Assembly: GCA_027854065.1 (NCBI GenBank)
Contig: JAQGEF010000013.1
Location: 83,873 to 147,872 of the forward strand
DNA from: Polluticaenibacter yanchengensis
Lineage (GTDB): Bacteria; Bacteroidota; Bacteroidia; Chitinophagales; Chitinophagaceae
Direction: 5' to 3'
DNA length: 64,000 bases
Made by a program: the position numbers and the translations under genes. This document shows, in pieces, positions 1-8,072 of the stretch (within the stretch, counting starts at the first letter, position 1; each line of letters begins with the position of its first letter). The notes beneath the pieces were generated by a model that was given only the letters and a program-made list of their open reading frames with translations, had not been told where the DNA came from and did no database searches.

Positions 1-124
1 ATACTTTAATAACGCTGAACTCCTCAGAAAGCTGAGGCGTTAATGTTTCTATGTTGGTTGGTGTAAATCCGTGTTTGGACAGGATATTGCCAATATATAA
101 AATCCTTTTTTTATTATTTCCCAT
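1..124 (-). CDS. Glycosyltransferase, N-terminal fragment (runs off the window)
   Basis: Reading the minus strand from the ATG at 124-122 gives about 41 residues, beginning MGNNKKRILYIGNILSKHGF, and the frame stays open to the window edge. A short basic start, then a hydrophobic beta strand ending in G-N and a helix with S-K-H-G, is the usual beginning of Bacteroidota GT4-type glycosyltransferases, which transfer a sugar from a nucleotide-sugar donor in cell-envelope glycan synthesis. Only the acceptor-side N-terminus is visible, so the class is a resemblance call. It lies 18 bases after the DUF1599 gene on the same strand and is probably co-transcribed with it. Confidence 0.55.
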   Translation of the reverse strand, partial: MGNNKKRILYIGNILSKHGFTPTNIETLTPQLSEEFSVIKV

Positions 125-142
125 GTTGTGCGGAGGTAACTA

Positions 143-682
143 TTATTTTTTTTGCATGATTAAGGCAAAGACTGCGTAGTTTAAAATATCCATATAATTG
201 GCATCCAGTCCTTCACTGATAATGGTTTTGCCCTCGTTTTTTATAATTTGTTTCATCCTGTGGAGTTTCATCAGGATCAGGTCGGCAAAACTTTCCTGGC
301 TCATATTGCGCCAGGCTTCCCCGTAATCATGATTTTTATCCAGCATAAGTGATTTCGTTTGCCGTACTTTTTCTTCATACTCCGCTTTTACAACCGCTAC
401 ATCTAATGATTCATTGGTGTCTCCTTTTTGCTCCAGTTCCAGCTGAATTAATCCGATAACGGCATAGTTAATGATTCCCGCAAATTCTGATGCGACACCT
501 TCATTTATTTTTTGTACACCGTCCTGGATCATTCTGATGCGCCTTGCTTTGATATATATCTGGTCTACAACGGAAATGGGCCTGAGAACCCGCCAGGAAG
601 TGCCGTAGTCGGCTGATTTTTTTATAAAAATATCTTTTGCCGAATTGATGATCTCATCATATTCTATGCTGGTATTGCTCAT
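143..682 (-). CDS. DUF1599 domain protein with two internal copies
   Basis: 179 residues, soluble, no signal peptide. The family (DUF1599, Pfam PF07659, listed from memory as a nucleotide-modification-associated domain) has no settled reaction. The protein is an internal duplication: KSADYGTSWR near residue 22 matches KNHDYGEAWR near residue 116, and each is followed by an I/L-M-K-x-x-R-x-x-M/I-x-Q helix and then a D/E-G-x-x-x-E/D-x-x-x-I-x-N-Y-A-V segment. The D-Y-G and W-R positions are conserved in both halves, suggesting a pseudo-dimeric fold with two equivalent sites. It is divergent from folP across 98 bases and upstream of a glycosyltransferase. Function is unknown; the family call is firm. 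Confidence 0.85.
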   Translation of the reverse strand: MSNTSIEYDEIINSAKDIFIKKSADYGTSWRVLRPISVVDQIYIKARRIRMIQDGVQKINEGVASEFAGIINYAVIGLIQLELEQKGDTNESLDVAVVKAEYEEKVRQTKSLMLDKNHDYGEAWRNMSQESFADLILMKLHRMKQIIKNEGKTIISEGLDANYMDILNYAVFALIMQKK

Positions 683-753
683 AGGAAATGTTCACTAAGC
701 GTTTAAAATTAGTGCAAGTTTACTAAACCTTCACCAAACCTGACTGATGTTTG

Positions 754-761
754 TAAATTTG
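754..761 (+). promoter_or_regulatory. Candidate -7 box for folP (TAAATTTG)
   Basis: TAAATTTG matches the Bacteroidota -7 consensus TAnnTTTG exactly and lies 19 bases before the folP ATG, so the transcript would have a very short leader. No clear TTTG -33 element is seen at the right spacing. Confidence 0.5.
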
Positions 762-780
762 ATGAAAATTAAACATAAAG

Positions 781-1614
781 ATGCCTGTTTTAAACTGTGC
801 CGGAATACCGCTGGTAATTGATCGCCCTGTTGTGATGGGCATTATAAATATTACACCAGATAGCTTTTTTGAGGAAAGCAGGAAGCAAACGATTGATGAA
901 GTATTGTTCCAGGCCGAAAAAATGTTGGAAGAAGGGGCGTCCATATTAGATGTGGGGGGGCAAAGTACGAGGCCCGGCAGTGTATTAATAGAGGTTGATG
1001 AAGAGGCCCGGAGAATTATGCCTGTTATATCTGCTTTGAAGGCAAGATTTTCTGATGCGGTCATTTCCGTGGATACTTACCATTCGCAAACGGCTAAGCT
1101 GGCTGTGGCTGAAGGAGCTAATATGATTAATGATATTAGTGGTGGCCTGTTGGATGTAGCGATGATAGAAACGGTTGGAGTGTTAAATGTACCTTATGTA
1201 TGTATGCACATGCGTGGTAACCCGGTAACAATGAACCTGCCGGAAAACCTGGTATATGATGACCTGATCACAGATATAACTGACTTTTTTATTAAACAAT
1301 ATGATCTGTGTAAAAAAGCCGGCATCAAGGATGTTATTTTAGACCCTGGGTTTGGCTTTAGTAAAACGATTGCCCAGAATTTTGAACTGGTAAAGAGATT
1401 AAATGATTTTTCCGGCCTGGACCTGCCGGTTCTGCTGGGAGTAAGCAGGAAAAGCAGTATTGTTAAAACCTTAAATGTGACCGTTGAAAGTGCTTTAAAC
1501 GGAACGACCGTGTTAAATACAATTGGTTTAATGAATGGGGCCTCTATACTCAGGGTTCACGATGTAAAGGAAGCTGTAGAATGTGTTAAGCTTTTTAACA
1601 TGATGTATAGATAA
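781..1614 (+). CDS. folP: Dihydropteroate synthase
   Basis: 277 residues, the usual length. It condenses 6-hydroxymethyl-dihydropterin diphosphate with p-aminobenzoate to dihydropteroate in cytosolic folate synthesis and is the sulfonamide target. All family landmarks are present in order: the N-terminal VMGIINITPDSF pyrophosphate-binding loop near residue 18, the DVGGQSTRPG loop near residue 59, the SVDT strand with N-D-I-S-G-G following, the MHMRGNP segment near 142, the DPGFGFSKT pterin-binding loop near 188, the GVSRKS loop near 221 and the final R-V-H-D motif. Folate-pathway enzyme folE is encoded 29 kb away in the same window, not in an operon with it. Confidence 0.97.
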   Translation: MPVLNCAGIPLVIDRPVVMGIINITPDSFFEESRKQTIDEVLFQAEKMLEEGASILDVGGQSTRPGSVLIEVDEEARRIMPVISALKARFSDAVISVDTYHSQTAKLAVAEGANMINDISGGLLDVAMIETVGVLNVPYVCMHMRGNPVTMNLPENLVYDDLITDITDFFIKQYDLCKKAGIKDVILDPGFGFSKTIAQNFELVKRLNDFSGLDLPVLLGVSRKSSIVKTLNVTVESALNGTTVLNTIGLMNGASILRVHDVKEAVECVKLFNMMYR

Positions 1615-1642
1615 TTAATATTTAATAAGGTATAAATTCATT

Positions 1643-1650
1643 TAAATTTG
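1643..1650 (+). promoter_or_regulatory. Candidate -7 box (TAAATTTG) for the plug-domain gene
   Basis: TAAATTTG, an exact TAnnTTTG match, lies 38 bases before the ATG at 1689. The gap after folP is only 74 bases, but this box suggests the gene has its own promoter rather than depending on folP. A -33 TTTG is not evident. Confidence 0.45.
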
Positions 1651-1688
1651 TTTGCTATACTATTAGAATCCTTTTAATTTTCATATAG

Positions 1689-4109
1689 ATGCATAATAAA
1701 TTGAAGACTTTTTTATTGTTGTTTTTTTGTTTATCTGCTTATAATTTCATTAAAGCGCAGGACCTCGATAATACGTTGCAACAATACAAGGCATTTGATC
1801 CCCAGGAAAAGATTTTTATACACTACGATAAGAGTTTTTACAATCCGGGGGAAACGGTATGGTTTAAAGCTTATTTAACGAGTGGTGGTTTGTGGACTAC
1901 AGTGAGTAAAAATTTTTATGCAGAGTTGCTGAATGAAAAAGGTGTTTTACTGGATAAAGTGTCTGCACCAATTGTTTATGGTGGCGCAAATAGTTATTTG
2001 AAAATAGATTCTAACTATAAAAGTCAGAAGGTTTTTGTAAGGGCGTACACGGTTAATAGCTTTAATAGTGATACTGCTTTCATTTATACGAAGGCTTTGA
2101 CGATTATTCAACCAACGTATAAACCTTATGATAAAAACCTTGCTAAGACGGTTGTAGATTTTCTGCCGGAAGGCGGTTCTCTGGTAGAAGGAATTGAGGG
2201 AAATGTCGCTTTTAAGGCTTACGATAACGGAGAAGGTCAGCCGGTGACGATTAGCGGCGTGGTTAAAAATAGTAAGGGGGGAACTGTTGCTAAAATAGAA
2301 ACGCTTTATGACGGGATGGGACAGTTCCTGTTAACCCCGGAAGCCAATGAAACTTATACAGCATTCTGGAGCGAAAAAAATAAGCCTGAGCAAAAAACAG
2401 TTTTGCCGGCAGCGAGCAAAACAGGTATTGCATTAAAACTGGAATATGCCGAAGGGAAAATTGTGTATAAACTTAACAGGAGAGAAGATGCAGATGAGTC
2501 GTTGAAAAGTTTAAGCATTGTAGCTGTTAAGGGATTTAATTCTTTATATGAGGCAAAAGTGAACTTCAGTTCTAAAACTCAGATCAGGTCTTCAATTTCT
2601 GTAGATGATCTAAGCAGTGGTGTAGTTCGTGTCACTGTTTTTAATAGTGAAATGAAACCGTTGGCTGAAAGAATCTGCTTTGTAAATAATGGTAATTTTG
2701 AATTGGATGGCGATGCCTGGCTAAGTACAGTAACTTTTGATAAAAGGGGACAGAACAGGGTGGAAGTGAAAGTAAATGACACCACACTTGCTAATTTATC
2801 ACTGTCTGTTACAGATGCAGATCTGGACGCGCCGGAATCGAATCTCCAGGATAATATTGTATCGCGTATGTTATTAACCGGAGAGTTGAAAGGTAAAGTG
2901 TACAATCCTTATTACTATTTCTATAGTACGTCTGATAGCGTGAAATATCACCTGGACCTGGTTATGCTGACCAATGGCTGGAGAAAATTTAACTGGAATA
3001 CAATTATATCCGGAAATATATCTGCTCCAAAATATATAGAAAATGATTATTTAGGGTTTAAAGGAAATATTATTGCTCCAAAGGGATTTGCAGGGAATGG
3101 ATTACAGCTTACAGGTATGATGCAAACTACAGATTCTGCCAGGGATATTATTGTTATCCCGGTTGACAGGGACGGTAATATCAATACAAGTGGTATGGTA
3201 TTCTTCGACTCTGCGCGTTTATACCTGAACTTTAATGATAAAAATAAAGCTTTTGAACCATCGATGTTGAATCTTAATAATGGTTTAATGCAAACTACAG
3301 ATAACAGTGGAATATCTAACGGGATAAAAAAGATTCCTTTTAATGTGGACCCTGATTATGTTATCAGGAACAGTAAAGTAAATAAAGATGCGTATAATGT
3401 TGCAAAACAAATTTATAAAGACGGCAGCACACTTGAGAATGTTACAGTAGTTGGAAAAACCAAAACGAATTTACAAAAACTGGATGAGCGTTATGCTTCC
3501 GGTATGTTTAGTGGTGGTTTTGGAAAACAGTTTGACCTGGTAAATGATCCTTTTGCAGCAGGTTCATTAAATGTGTTCCAGTATTTGCAGGGAAAAGTAG
3601 CCGGTTTACAAATAACCACTAACGGTATGGATGCTTCTTTGTCATGGCGTGGAGGAACACCTACATTATATCTGAATGAAATGATGGTGGACCAACAATC
3701 GGTAAGCTCATTAAGTATGGCAGATATCGCTTACATCAAAACATTTGCACCTGGTGAAGCGGGTGTAATTGGCGGTGGTGGCGGTGGTGTTATCGCTATC
3801 TATACAAAAAAAGGAGGTGATGGAGTAGTCAGTTCCGACAGCAGGATAAAAGTTGTAAAAATAAACGGCTATACTGCTTTAAAAGAGTTTTATTCTCCTG
3901 ATTACTTAAATCCTGATGGCAAGGAATTATATGAAGATTTACGCAAAACAATTCTTTGGGTGCCAAACCTGTTTTTGAATAAACAAAACAGCTTCAGGAG
4001 CAGGATTATCTTTTACAACAATGATATTACAAAGCGTTTTAGGGTTGTTTTAGAGGGAATTAACGTTTATGGTAAACTGATCCACGTGGAGAAAGTGATA
4101 GAAAAATAA
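1689..4109 (+). CDS. Secreted MG2-like protein with a C-terminal TonB-plug domain, no barrel
   Basis: 806 residues. Residues 1-23 form a signal peptide ending A-Q. Residues 35-140 resemble the MG2 macroglobulin-type segment found in Bacteroidota envelope proteins (EKIFIHYDKSFYNPGETVWF motif), followed by further beta-rich domains with F-L-P-E-G-G near residue 156. Around residues 600-715 there is a TonB-receptor plug domain (LQGKVAGLQI, then L-Y-L-N-E, then a Gly-rich G-V-I-A-I-Y-T-K-K-G), but the protein ends about 90 residues later, so the 22-strand barrel of true receptors is missing. It is presumably a periplasmic or outer-membrane-associated protein; its partner and substrate are unknown. 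This architecture recurs in Bacteroidota and is usually annotated only as a plug-domain protein. Confidence 0.8.
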   Translation: MHNKLKTFLLLFFCLSAYNFIKAQDLDNTLQQYKAFDPQEKIFIHYDKSFYNPGETVWFKAYLTSGGLWTTVSKNFYAELLNEKGVLLDKVSAPIVYGGANSYLKIDSNYKSQKVFVRAYTVNSFNSDTAFIYTKALTIIQPTYKPYDKNLAKTVVDFLPEGGSLVEGIEGNVAFKAYDNGEGQPVTISGVVKNSKGGTVAKIETLYDGMGQFLLTPEANETYTAFWSEKNKPEQKTVLPAASKTGIALKLEYAEGKIVYKLNRREDADESLKSLSIVAVKGFNSLYEAKVNFSSKTQIRSSISVDDLSSGVVRVTVFNSEMKPLAERICFVNNGNFELDGDAWLSTVTFDKRGQNRVEVKVNDTTLANLSLSVTDADLDAPESNLQDNIVSRMLLTGELKGKVYNPYYYFYSTSDSVKYHLDLVMLTNGWRKFNWNTIISGNISAPKYIENDYLGFKGNIIAPKGFAGNGLQLTGMMQTTDSARDIIVIPVDRDGNINTSGMVFFDSARLYLNFNDKNKAFEPSMLNLNNGLMQTTDNSGISNGIKKIPFNVDPDYVIRNSKVNKDAYNVAKQIYKDGSTLENVTVVGKTKTNLQKLDERYASGMFSGGFGKQFDLVNDPFAAGSLNVFQYLQGKVAGLQITTNGMDASLSWRGGTPTLYLNEMMVDQQSVSSLSMADIAYIKTFAPGEAGVIGGGGGGVIAIYTKKGGDGVVSSDSRIKVVKINGYTALKEFYSPDYLNPDGKELYEDLRKTILWVPNLFLNKQNSFRSRIIFYNNDITKRFRVVLEGINVYGKLIHVEKVIEK

Positions 4110-4123
4110 ATTTTCGATATTTT

Positions 4124-4153
4124 TTTGAAATGTCAAATATTTGATTACTTTTG
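4124..4153 (+). promoter_or_regulatory. Bacteroidota-type promoter for the tRNA
   Basis: TTTG at 4124-4127 and TACTTTTG at 4146-4153 are separated by 18 bases, close to the usual 19-21. The tRNA starts 20 bases after the -7 box. The match and position make this one of the clearer promoters in the window. Confidence 0.75.
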
Positions 4154-4173
4154 CCTCCGCTTTACAAAAGTAA

Positions 4174-4247
4174 GGGCCCTTAGCTCAGCTGGTTAGAGCA
4201 CCTGACTCATAATCAGGGGGTCGTAGGATCGTGCCCTACAGGGCCCA
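4174..4247 (+). tRNA. tRNA with CAT anticodon (Met or Ile2)
   Basis: 74 bases fold as a full cloverleaf: acceptor GGGCCCT paired with AGGGCCC, discriminator A, a D-arm TAGCTCAGCTGGTTAGAGCA, an anticodon stem CCTGA/TCAGG around loop CTCATAA (anticodon CAT at 4208-4210) and a T-stem GTAGG/CCTAC. CCA is not encoded. It is not an initiator tRNA by its acceptor stem. The acceptor resembles tRNA-Ile2, in which TilS modifies the anticodon C to lysidine, but elongator Met cannot be excluded by eye. The T-loop reads ATCGTGC instead of the usual TTCRANY, so positions 54 and 58 are A and T rather than T and A. Confidence 0.92.
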
Positions 4248-4255
4248 CAAAACCA

Positions 4256-4284
4256 AAGCATCTGATAGGCTCAGATGCTTTTTT
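4256..4284 (+). terminator. Rho-independent terminator after the tRNA
   Basis: A perfect 10-bp stem (AAGCATCTGA with TCAGATGCTT) with a 5-base loop is followed by a run of T. It lies 8 bases after the tRNA 3' end. Confidence 0.85.
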
Positions 4285-4468
4285 ATTAGCTTTTTAAGTA
4301 GATATTATTCAGGTTGCCAGGTTTGAGAAATAAGATTTTTTTCGAAAAATCTTGCTTTTAAATAAAAAAAGCTCAAATTTGTTGATTAGTGCATTAAAAT
4401 AACATTACTTTCGGATGAGTTTATTAACGATGATATCCGTCTTTCACTTTGATTTTCGCTAAATTTTT

Positions 4469-5272
4469 ATGGAATATAATACATCCAGGGGTCATTTATT
4501 AATGAGAGAATATGGCAGGCATATTCAAAAAATGGTTGATTACCTTTTGTCTATTGAAGACAGGGAGGCAAGGACTAAAAATGCTAAGGCTATTATAGAA
4601 TTAATGACATTTTTGAATCCCCAATTAAAAACAATTGAAGATTATAAGCATAAACTTTGGGACCATTTACATTTTATGAGTGACTTTAAATTAAATGTTG
4701 ACGCACCATATCCTGTACCAACCAAAGAAACTTATAAGTCAAAACCGGAACCGCTTCCTTATCCAAACCGAAATCCAAGATATAATCATTTAGGTAAGAA
4801 CATAGAACTGGTAATTAATAAAGCATTATCCGAAGAAGATCCACAAAAGAAAAGCGGATTTGCACATTCTATTGCCTATTATATGAAACTGGCTTATAGT
4901 ACCTGGCATAAGGAACTTGTACACGATGATAATATCCGCCAGGAATTAAATGCTATTACTAATGGTGAACTGGAGTTTACCAATACACCTTATGTTCGCC
5001 ACAGAACAAATGCAGGTAATAATGATGATTATGGTATTAAGCGTAGCAATAATAAATTCAGACAAGGTTCTTCAGGTAGCGGAGCTTCCCGGATGAATGC
5101 CGGTGGTGGTAGCAATATGAACCGTACGAATAGTAATAGCAACAGAAGCAATAACAGTAGCAACAGGAATAACAATAACAGCAATAATAATAATAATAAC
5201 AGAAGTAATAATAACAATAACAGGAATAGTAATAACAACAATAACAAGTTTCAAAAAAGAAACTTCCGTTAG
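4469..5272 (+). CDS. DUF4290 protein with an asparagine-rich C-terminal tail
   Basis: 267 residues, no signal peptide. Residues 1-175 are a helical DUF4290 domain, a Bacteroidota-restricted family of unknown function (EYGRHIQKMV and LNPQLK-x(7)-YKHKLWDHL motifs are visible). From about residue 180 to the end the protein is low-complexity Asn/Ser/Arg with some Gly, encoded by an imperfect AAY/AGY trinucleotide tract, and ends in a basic K-F-Q-K-R-N-F-R. An N/R-rich tail of this kind suggests nucleic-acid binding or a disordered linker (inference). murA follows 151 bases downstream behind a terminator; the DUF4290-murA order is, from memory, common in the phylum. Confidence 0.88.
   Translation: MEYNTSRGHLLMREYGRHIQKMVDYLLSIEDREARTKNAKAIIELMTFLNPQLKTIEDYKHKLWDHLHFMSDFKLNVDAPYPVPTKETYKSKPEPLPYPNRNPRYNHLGKNIELVINKALSEEDPQKKSGFAHSIAYYMKLAYSTWHKELVHDDNIRQELNAITNGELEFTNTPYVRHRTNAGNNDDYGIKRSNNKFRQGSSGSGASRMNAGGGSNMNRTNSNSNRSNNSSNRNNNNSNNNNNNRSNNNNNRNSNNNNNKFQKRNFR
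5129..5250 (+). repeat. Imperfect AAY/AGY trinucleotide tract inside the DUF4290 gene
   Basis: About 120 bases built almost entirely of AAT, AAC, AGT, AGC and AGA/AGG codons, including AAT five times in a row near 5183-5198. It encodes the poly-Asn/Ser tail. Being in frame, slippage would change tail length without breaking the gene. The long leucine-only frames on the opposite strand here are only its mirror image. Confidence 0.85.
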
Positions 5273-5292
5273 TAATTAATTAATTTCTGAAT

Positions 5293-5336
5293 AAAAAGCG
5301 GTTGTCTGATTGAATACATTAGACAACCGCTTTTTT
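5293..5336 (+). terminator. Terminator between DUF4290 gene and murA
   Basis: A 15-bp perfect stem (5293-5307 with 5321-5335) closed by a 13-base loop ends in six T. It separates the DUF4290 transcript from murA, so murA probably uses its own promoter in 5340-5420. Confidence 0.85.
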
Positions 5337-5423
5337 GCCATAAAATGTTTTATTTTAATTAATTTATAAAAGTTGTTTAGCACCTTTGCTGCCAAATAAT
5401 AAATAAAAGCACAGAATTTTTGC

Positions 5424-6728
5424 ATGTCACAATTTCAAGTAATAGGAGGCAATAAGCTTTCAGGAAGCATTACACCGCAAGGTGCAAAAAACGAAACATT
5501 ACAAATTTTAGCTGCAGTTCTATTAACCAAAGAAAAAGTTACCATATCCAACATACCTGATATTCTGGATGTAAATATGCTCATAGAATTGTTAGGGCTG
5601 CTAGGCGTGAAAATTGAGAAACTCAATACAGATACTTATATATTCCAGGCGGACGATGTTAATGTCGATTTTCTTACCTCTGATGAATTTCATGCAAAAA
5701 GTGGTAAGTTAAGAGGAAGTGTAATGCTTGCCGGGCCTATGCTGGGGCGTTATAAAAGAGCATTTGTGCCAAAGCCCGGCGGTGATAAAATTGGCCGCCG
5801 TCGTTTGGATACACATATTATCGGTTTTCAAAAATTGGGGGCCAACTTTTCTTATAATGAGAATGGGTATTACCAGTTGGAAGCAGATGAACTGAAGGGC
5901 ACTTATATGCTGCTGGATGAGCCATCTGTAACCGGTACTGCTAATATTGTAATGGCTGCAGCATTGGCCAGTGGGACTACTACTATTTACAATGCAGCCT
6001 GTGAGCCTTATTTGCAGCAGCTTTGCAGTATGATCAACCGCATGGGAGGTAAAATTTCAGGTATCGGAAGTAACCTGTTGGTTATTGAAGGTGTTGAAAC
6101 TCTTGCAGGTACAGAGCACCGGATTTTACCGGATATGATTGAAGTAGGGTCCTTTATAGGCCTTGCTGCTATGACCCAAAGTTCTATTACTATTGAAAAT
6201 TGTGGCATCCAACATTTAGGTATCATCCCGGAGAAGTTTCGCCAGCTTGGAATAGATTTTTATACAGAAGGTGATAATATCATTGTTTGCGAACAGGATG
6301 TATATGAGATACAATCTTTCATGGATGGTGGTGTACTAACTATTTACGATAATCCGTGGCCAGGTTTTACCCCTGATTTATTAAGTATTATTTTAGTTGT
6401 AGCAACCCAGGCTAAAGGAAGTTTATTGGTGCATCAAAAAATGTTTGAAAGCCGCTTGTTCTTCACAGATAAGCTCATTGATATGGGGGCACAAATTATA
6501 CTGTGCGACCCGCACCGCGCTGCCGTTGTTGGCCTGGGAAGGCAGCATCGTTTAAAAGGCATTACTATGAGTAGCCCGGATATTCGTGCAGGTGTCGCAT
6601 TATTAATAGCGGCATTAAGCGCACAAGGGAAAAGTATTATTCAAAACATCGACCAGATTGATCGAGGATATCAATATATAGATAAGCGTTTACAGGCGTT
6701 AGGTGCAGATATTCAACGGATATCATAA
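5424..6728 (+). CDS. murA: UDP-GlcNAc 1-carboxyvinyltransferase (MurA) with Asp in place of the fosfomycin-target Cys
   Basis: 434 residues, close to the usual 420-430. It transfers enolpyruvate from PEP to UDP-GlcNAc, the first committed cytosolic step of peptidoglycan synthesis. Lys22 and Asn23 in G-A-K-N match the conserved substrate-binding pair, and the inverse alpha/beta barrel repeats are recognisable, with R-A-G-V-A-L near residue 393. In the catalytic loop the sequence is P-G-G-D-K-I-G, so residue 121 (codon GAT at 5784-5786) is Asp where E. coli has Cys115, the residue alkylated by fosfomycin. Asp at this place is known in other bacteria to keep the enzyme active and make it insensitive to the drug. 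Confidence 0.96.
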   Translation: MSQFQVIGGNKLSGSITPQGAKNETLQILAAVLLTKEKVTISNIPDILDVNMLIELLGLLGVKIEKLNTDTYIFQADDVNVDFLTSDEFHAKSGKLRGSVMLAGPMLGRYKRAFVPKPGGDKIGRRRLDTHIIGFQKLGANFSYNENGYYQLEADELKGTYMLLDEPSVTGTANIVMAAALASGTTTIYNAACEPYLQQLCSMINRMGGKISGIGSNLLVIEGVETLAGTEHRILPDMIEVGSFIGLAAMTQSSITIENCGIQHLGIIPEKFRQLGIDFYTEGDNIIVCEQDVYEIQSFMDGGVLTIYDNPWPGFTPDLLSIILVVATQAKGSLLVHQKMFESRLFFTDKLIDMGAQIILCDPHRAAVVGLGRQHRLKGITMSSPDIRAGVALLIAALSAQGKSIIQNIDQIDRGYQYIDKRLQALGADIQRIS

Positions 6729-6746
6729 AATTTAATTTGCAGTAGT

Positions 6747-6784
6747 AAAAAGCCGTTTGATGGAATAATATCAAGCGACTTTTT
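6747..6784 (+). terminator. Terminator after murA
   Basis: A 15-bp stem (6747-6761 with 6770-6784) with one mismatch and one G-T pair, beginning in A's and ending in T's, lies 19 bases after the murA stop codon. Confidence 0.75.
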
Positions 6785-6815
6785 ATTTAAAACCAGCCTG
6801 CTCTTCATGAAATGC

Positions 6816-6845
6816 AAAATGGCTGCTCTATACGGCAGCCATTTT
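6816..6845 (-). terminator. Terminator for the T9SS type A gene (symmetrical)
   Basis: A perfect 11-bp stem AAAATGGCTGC/GCAGCCATTTT with an 8-base loop sits 24 bases beyond the stop of the minus-strand gene. Its A/T ends are symmetrical, so it could act on both strands and would also back up the murA terminator. Confidence 0.75.
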
Positions 6846-6869
6846 GATAAGAAATTGAGCAAATAGTTT

Positions 6870-8072
6870 TTATAGTTTATTAATTGTTTTTATTGTGATT
6901 TTTCCATCCACCACTATTTTAATTCTGTAAACACCTGCAGCTTTTGGTGTTAATCTTGATTGGTATTGTCCTTTTGCTAAGTTCGCTCTGTCTATAACTT
7001 CTAAAATTTTACCGTCTGAAGATAATAACTGAACACTCACTTTAGCATTATTCTCCACCTGGTAAATAACATTAATAAAGTCGCTTGTCGGGTTTGGATA
7101 AACGCTGATGTTGGCTCCGATTCCTTCTACTGAAACAACTTTAGATAAGCTTTCTTTACCATCAACATCTACCTGCTTAATTCTGTAAAAAACAGTTTCT
7201 CCATCTGTATTTACATCTTCAAAGCTATAACTATTGGTTTGAAGGCGAAGATTTCCTGTTGCTTCAATAAAACCGATATCTGTAAAATTGCTGCCATCTT
7301 TACTTTTTTGAACATAATAACCTTTGTTATTATATTCAGAACTTGTGGTCCAGGTAACAGTGTTGCCACTAGAACTTCTGTTTGCTGCTACATCAATAAA
7401 GGTTACCGGGAGAGATCCTTGAGCAGTTTTTGCATATCCCCAAACATCAACTGAAAACGCAGCGTATCTGCTATCAAAATATGATGTGCCATTTGATGAT
7501 GTATTAGGGTCATAATACCAAAAAAAGTTCAATGATTTACTTGTATCAGCAGAAAAATACCAATACATACTATCAGCGGTAAAGTTTATACCGACAAAGA
7601 AACTTGAAAAATTTGGATCTATTACGCCATTGGCTGCTTTAACAGCGGAATACCTGTCAGATTTAGTTGAATCTCCAAAATAAACAGCATAGTAGTAATT
7701 GTTTACATCAGTTTCTGCAGTGCGGTTATATTGATAGCCACCCAGGTATGTCTGGCTTTTTAACATGTGTGGTGTGCTGGTAGTATCTTTAAATTCCGCT
7801 ATGTAACCCCGGATAATATTATTAGGCCTGCCTGCACGGCTGTAAACACGATATTTTACTGCTGTTATAACAATGGAATCGGCATTTGGCACTGCTGCAA
7901 TAGGAATATGAACATCATCATACGTAATTCGCTGGTTGACTCTTGCAGCAGAATAACCATTATAAATACCGGTTGAATTCTTATCGAACGTTGCATAAAG
8001 TTTAGCCGGTGTTTGTGAAAATAAGTTAAAACAAATAGTGGCTAAGATGGTAAAAAGTAAAAATTTCCTCAT
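6870..8072 (-). CDS. Secreted protein with T9SS type A C-terminal sorting domain
   Basis: 400 residues. A signal peptide (MRKFLLFTILATICFNLFSQ) is followed by about 210 residues of unrecognised beta-rich sequence with many Tyr and Asp/Asn, then an Fn3-like spacer (N-N-K-G-Y-Y-V-Q-K-S-K-D-G near 248, F-Y-R-I-K-Q-V-D near 298) and a typical type A sorting domain from about residue 318 (SVYPNPTSDFINV, then G-K-I-L-E, ending K-T-I-N-K-L). It should cross the inner membrane by Sec and the outer membrane by T9SS, with the last 80 residues removed. The N-terminal cargo region is not assigned to a known enzyme. Confidence 0.88.
   Translation of the reverse strand: MRKFLLFTILATICFNLFSQTPAKLYATFDKNSTGIYNGYSAARVNQRITYDDVHIPIAAVPNADSIVITAVKYRVYSRAGRPNNIIRGYIAEFKDTTSTPHMLKSQTYLGGYQYNRTAETDVNNYYYAVYFGDSTKSDRYSAVKAANGVIDPNFSSFFVGINFTADSMYWYFSADTSKSLNFFWYYDPNTSSNGTSYFDSRYAAFSVDVWGYAKTAQGSLPVTFIDVAANRSSSGNTVTWTTSSEYNNKGYYVQKSKDGSNFTDIGFIEATGNLRLQTNSYSFEDVNTDGETVFYRIKQVDVDGKESLSKVVSVEGIGANISVYPNPTSDFINVIYQVENNAKVSVQLLSSDGKILEVIDRANLAKGQYQSRLTPKAAGVYRIKIVVDGKITIKTINKL

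Noticed and set aside
5029-5254. Leucine-only and isoleucine/valine-rich minus-strand frames
   Set aside because: They are the complement of the AAY/AGY codon tract of the DUF4290 gene and have no independent support.
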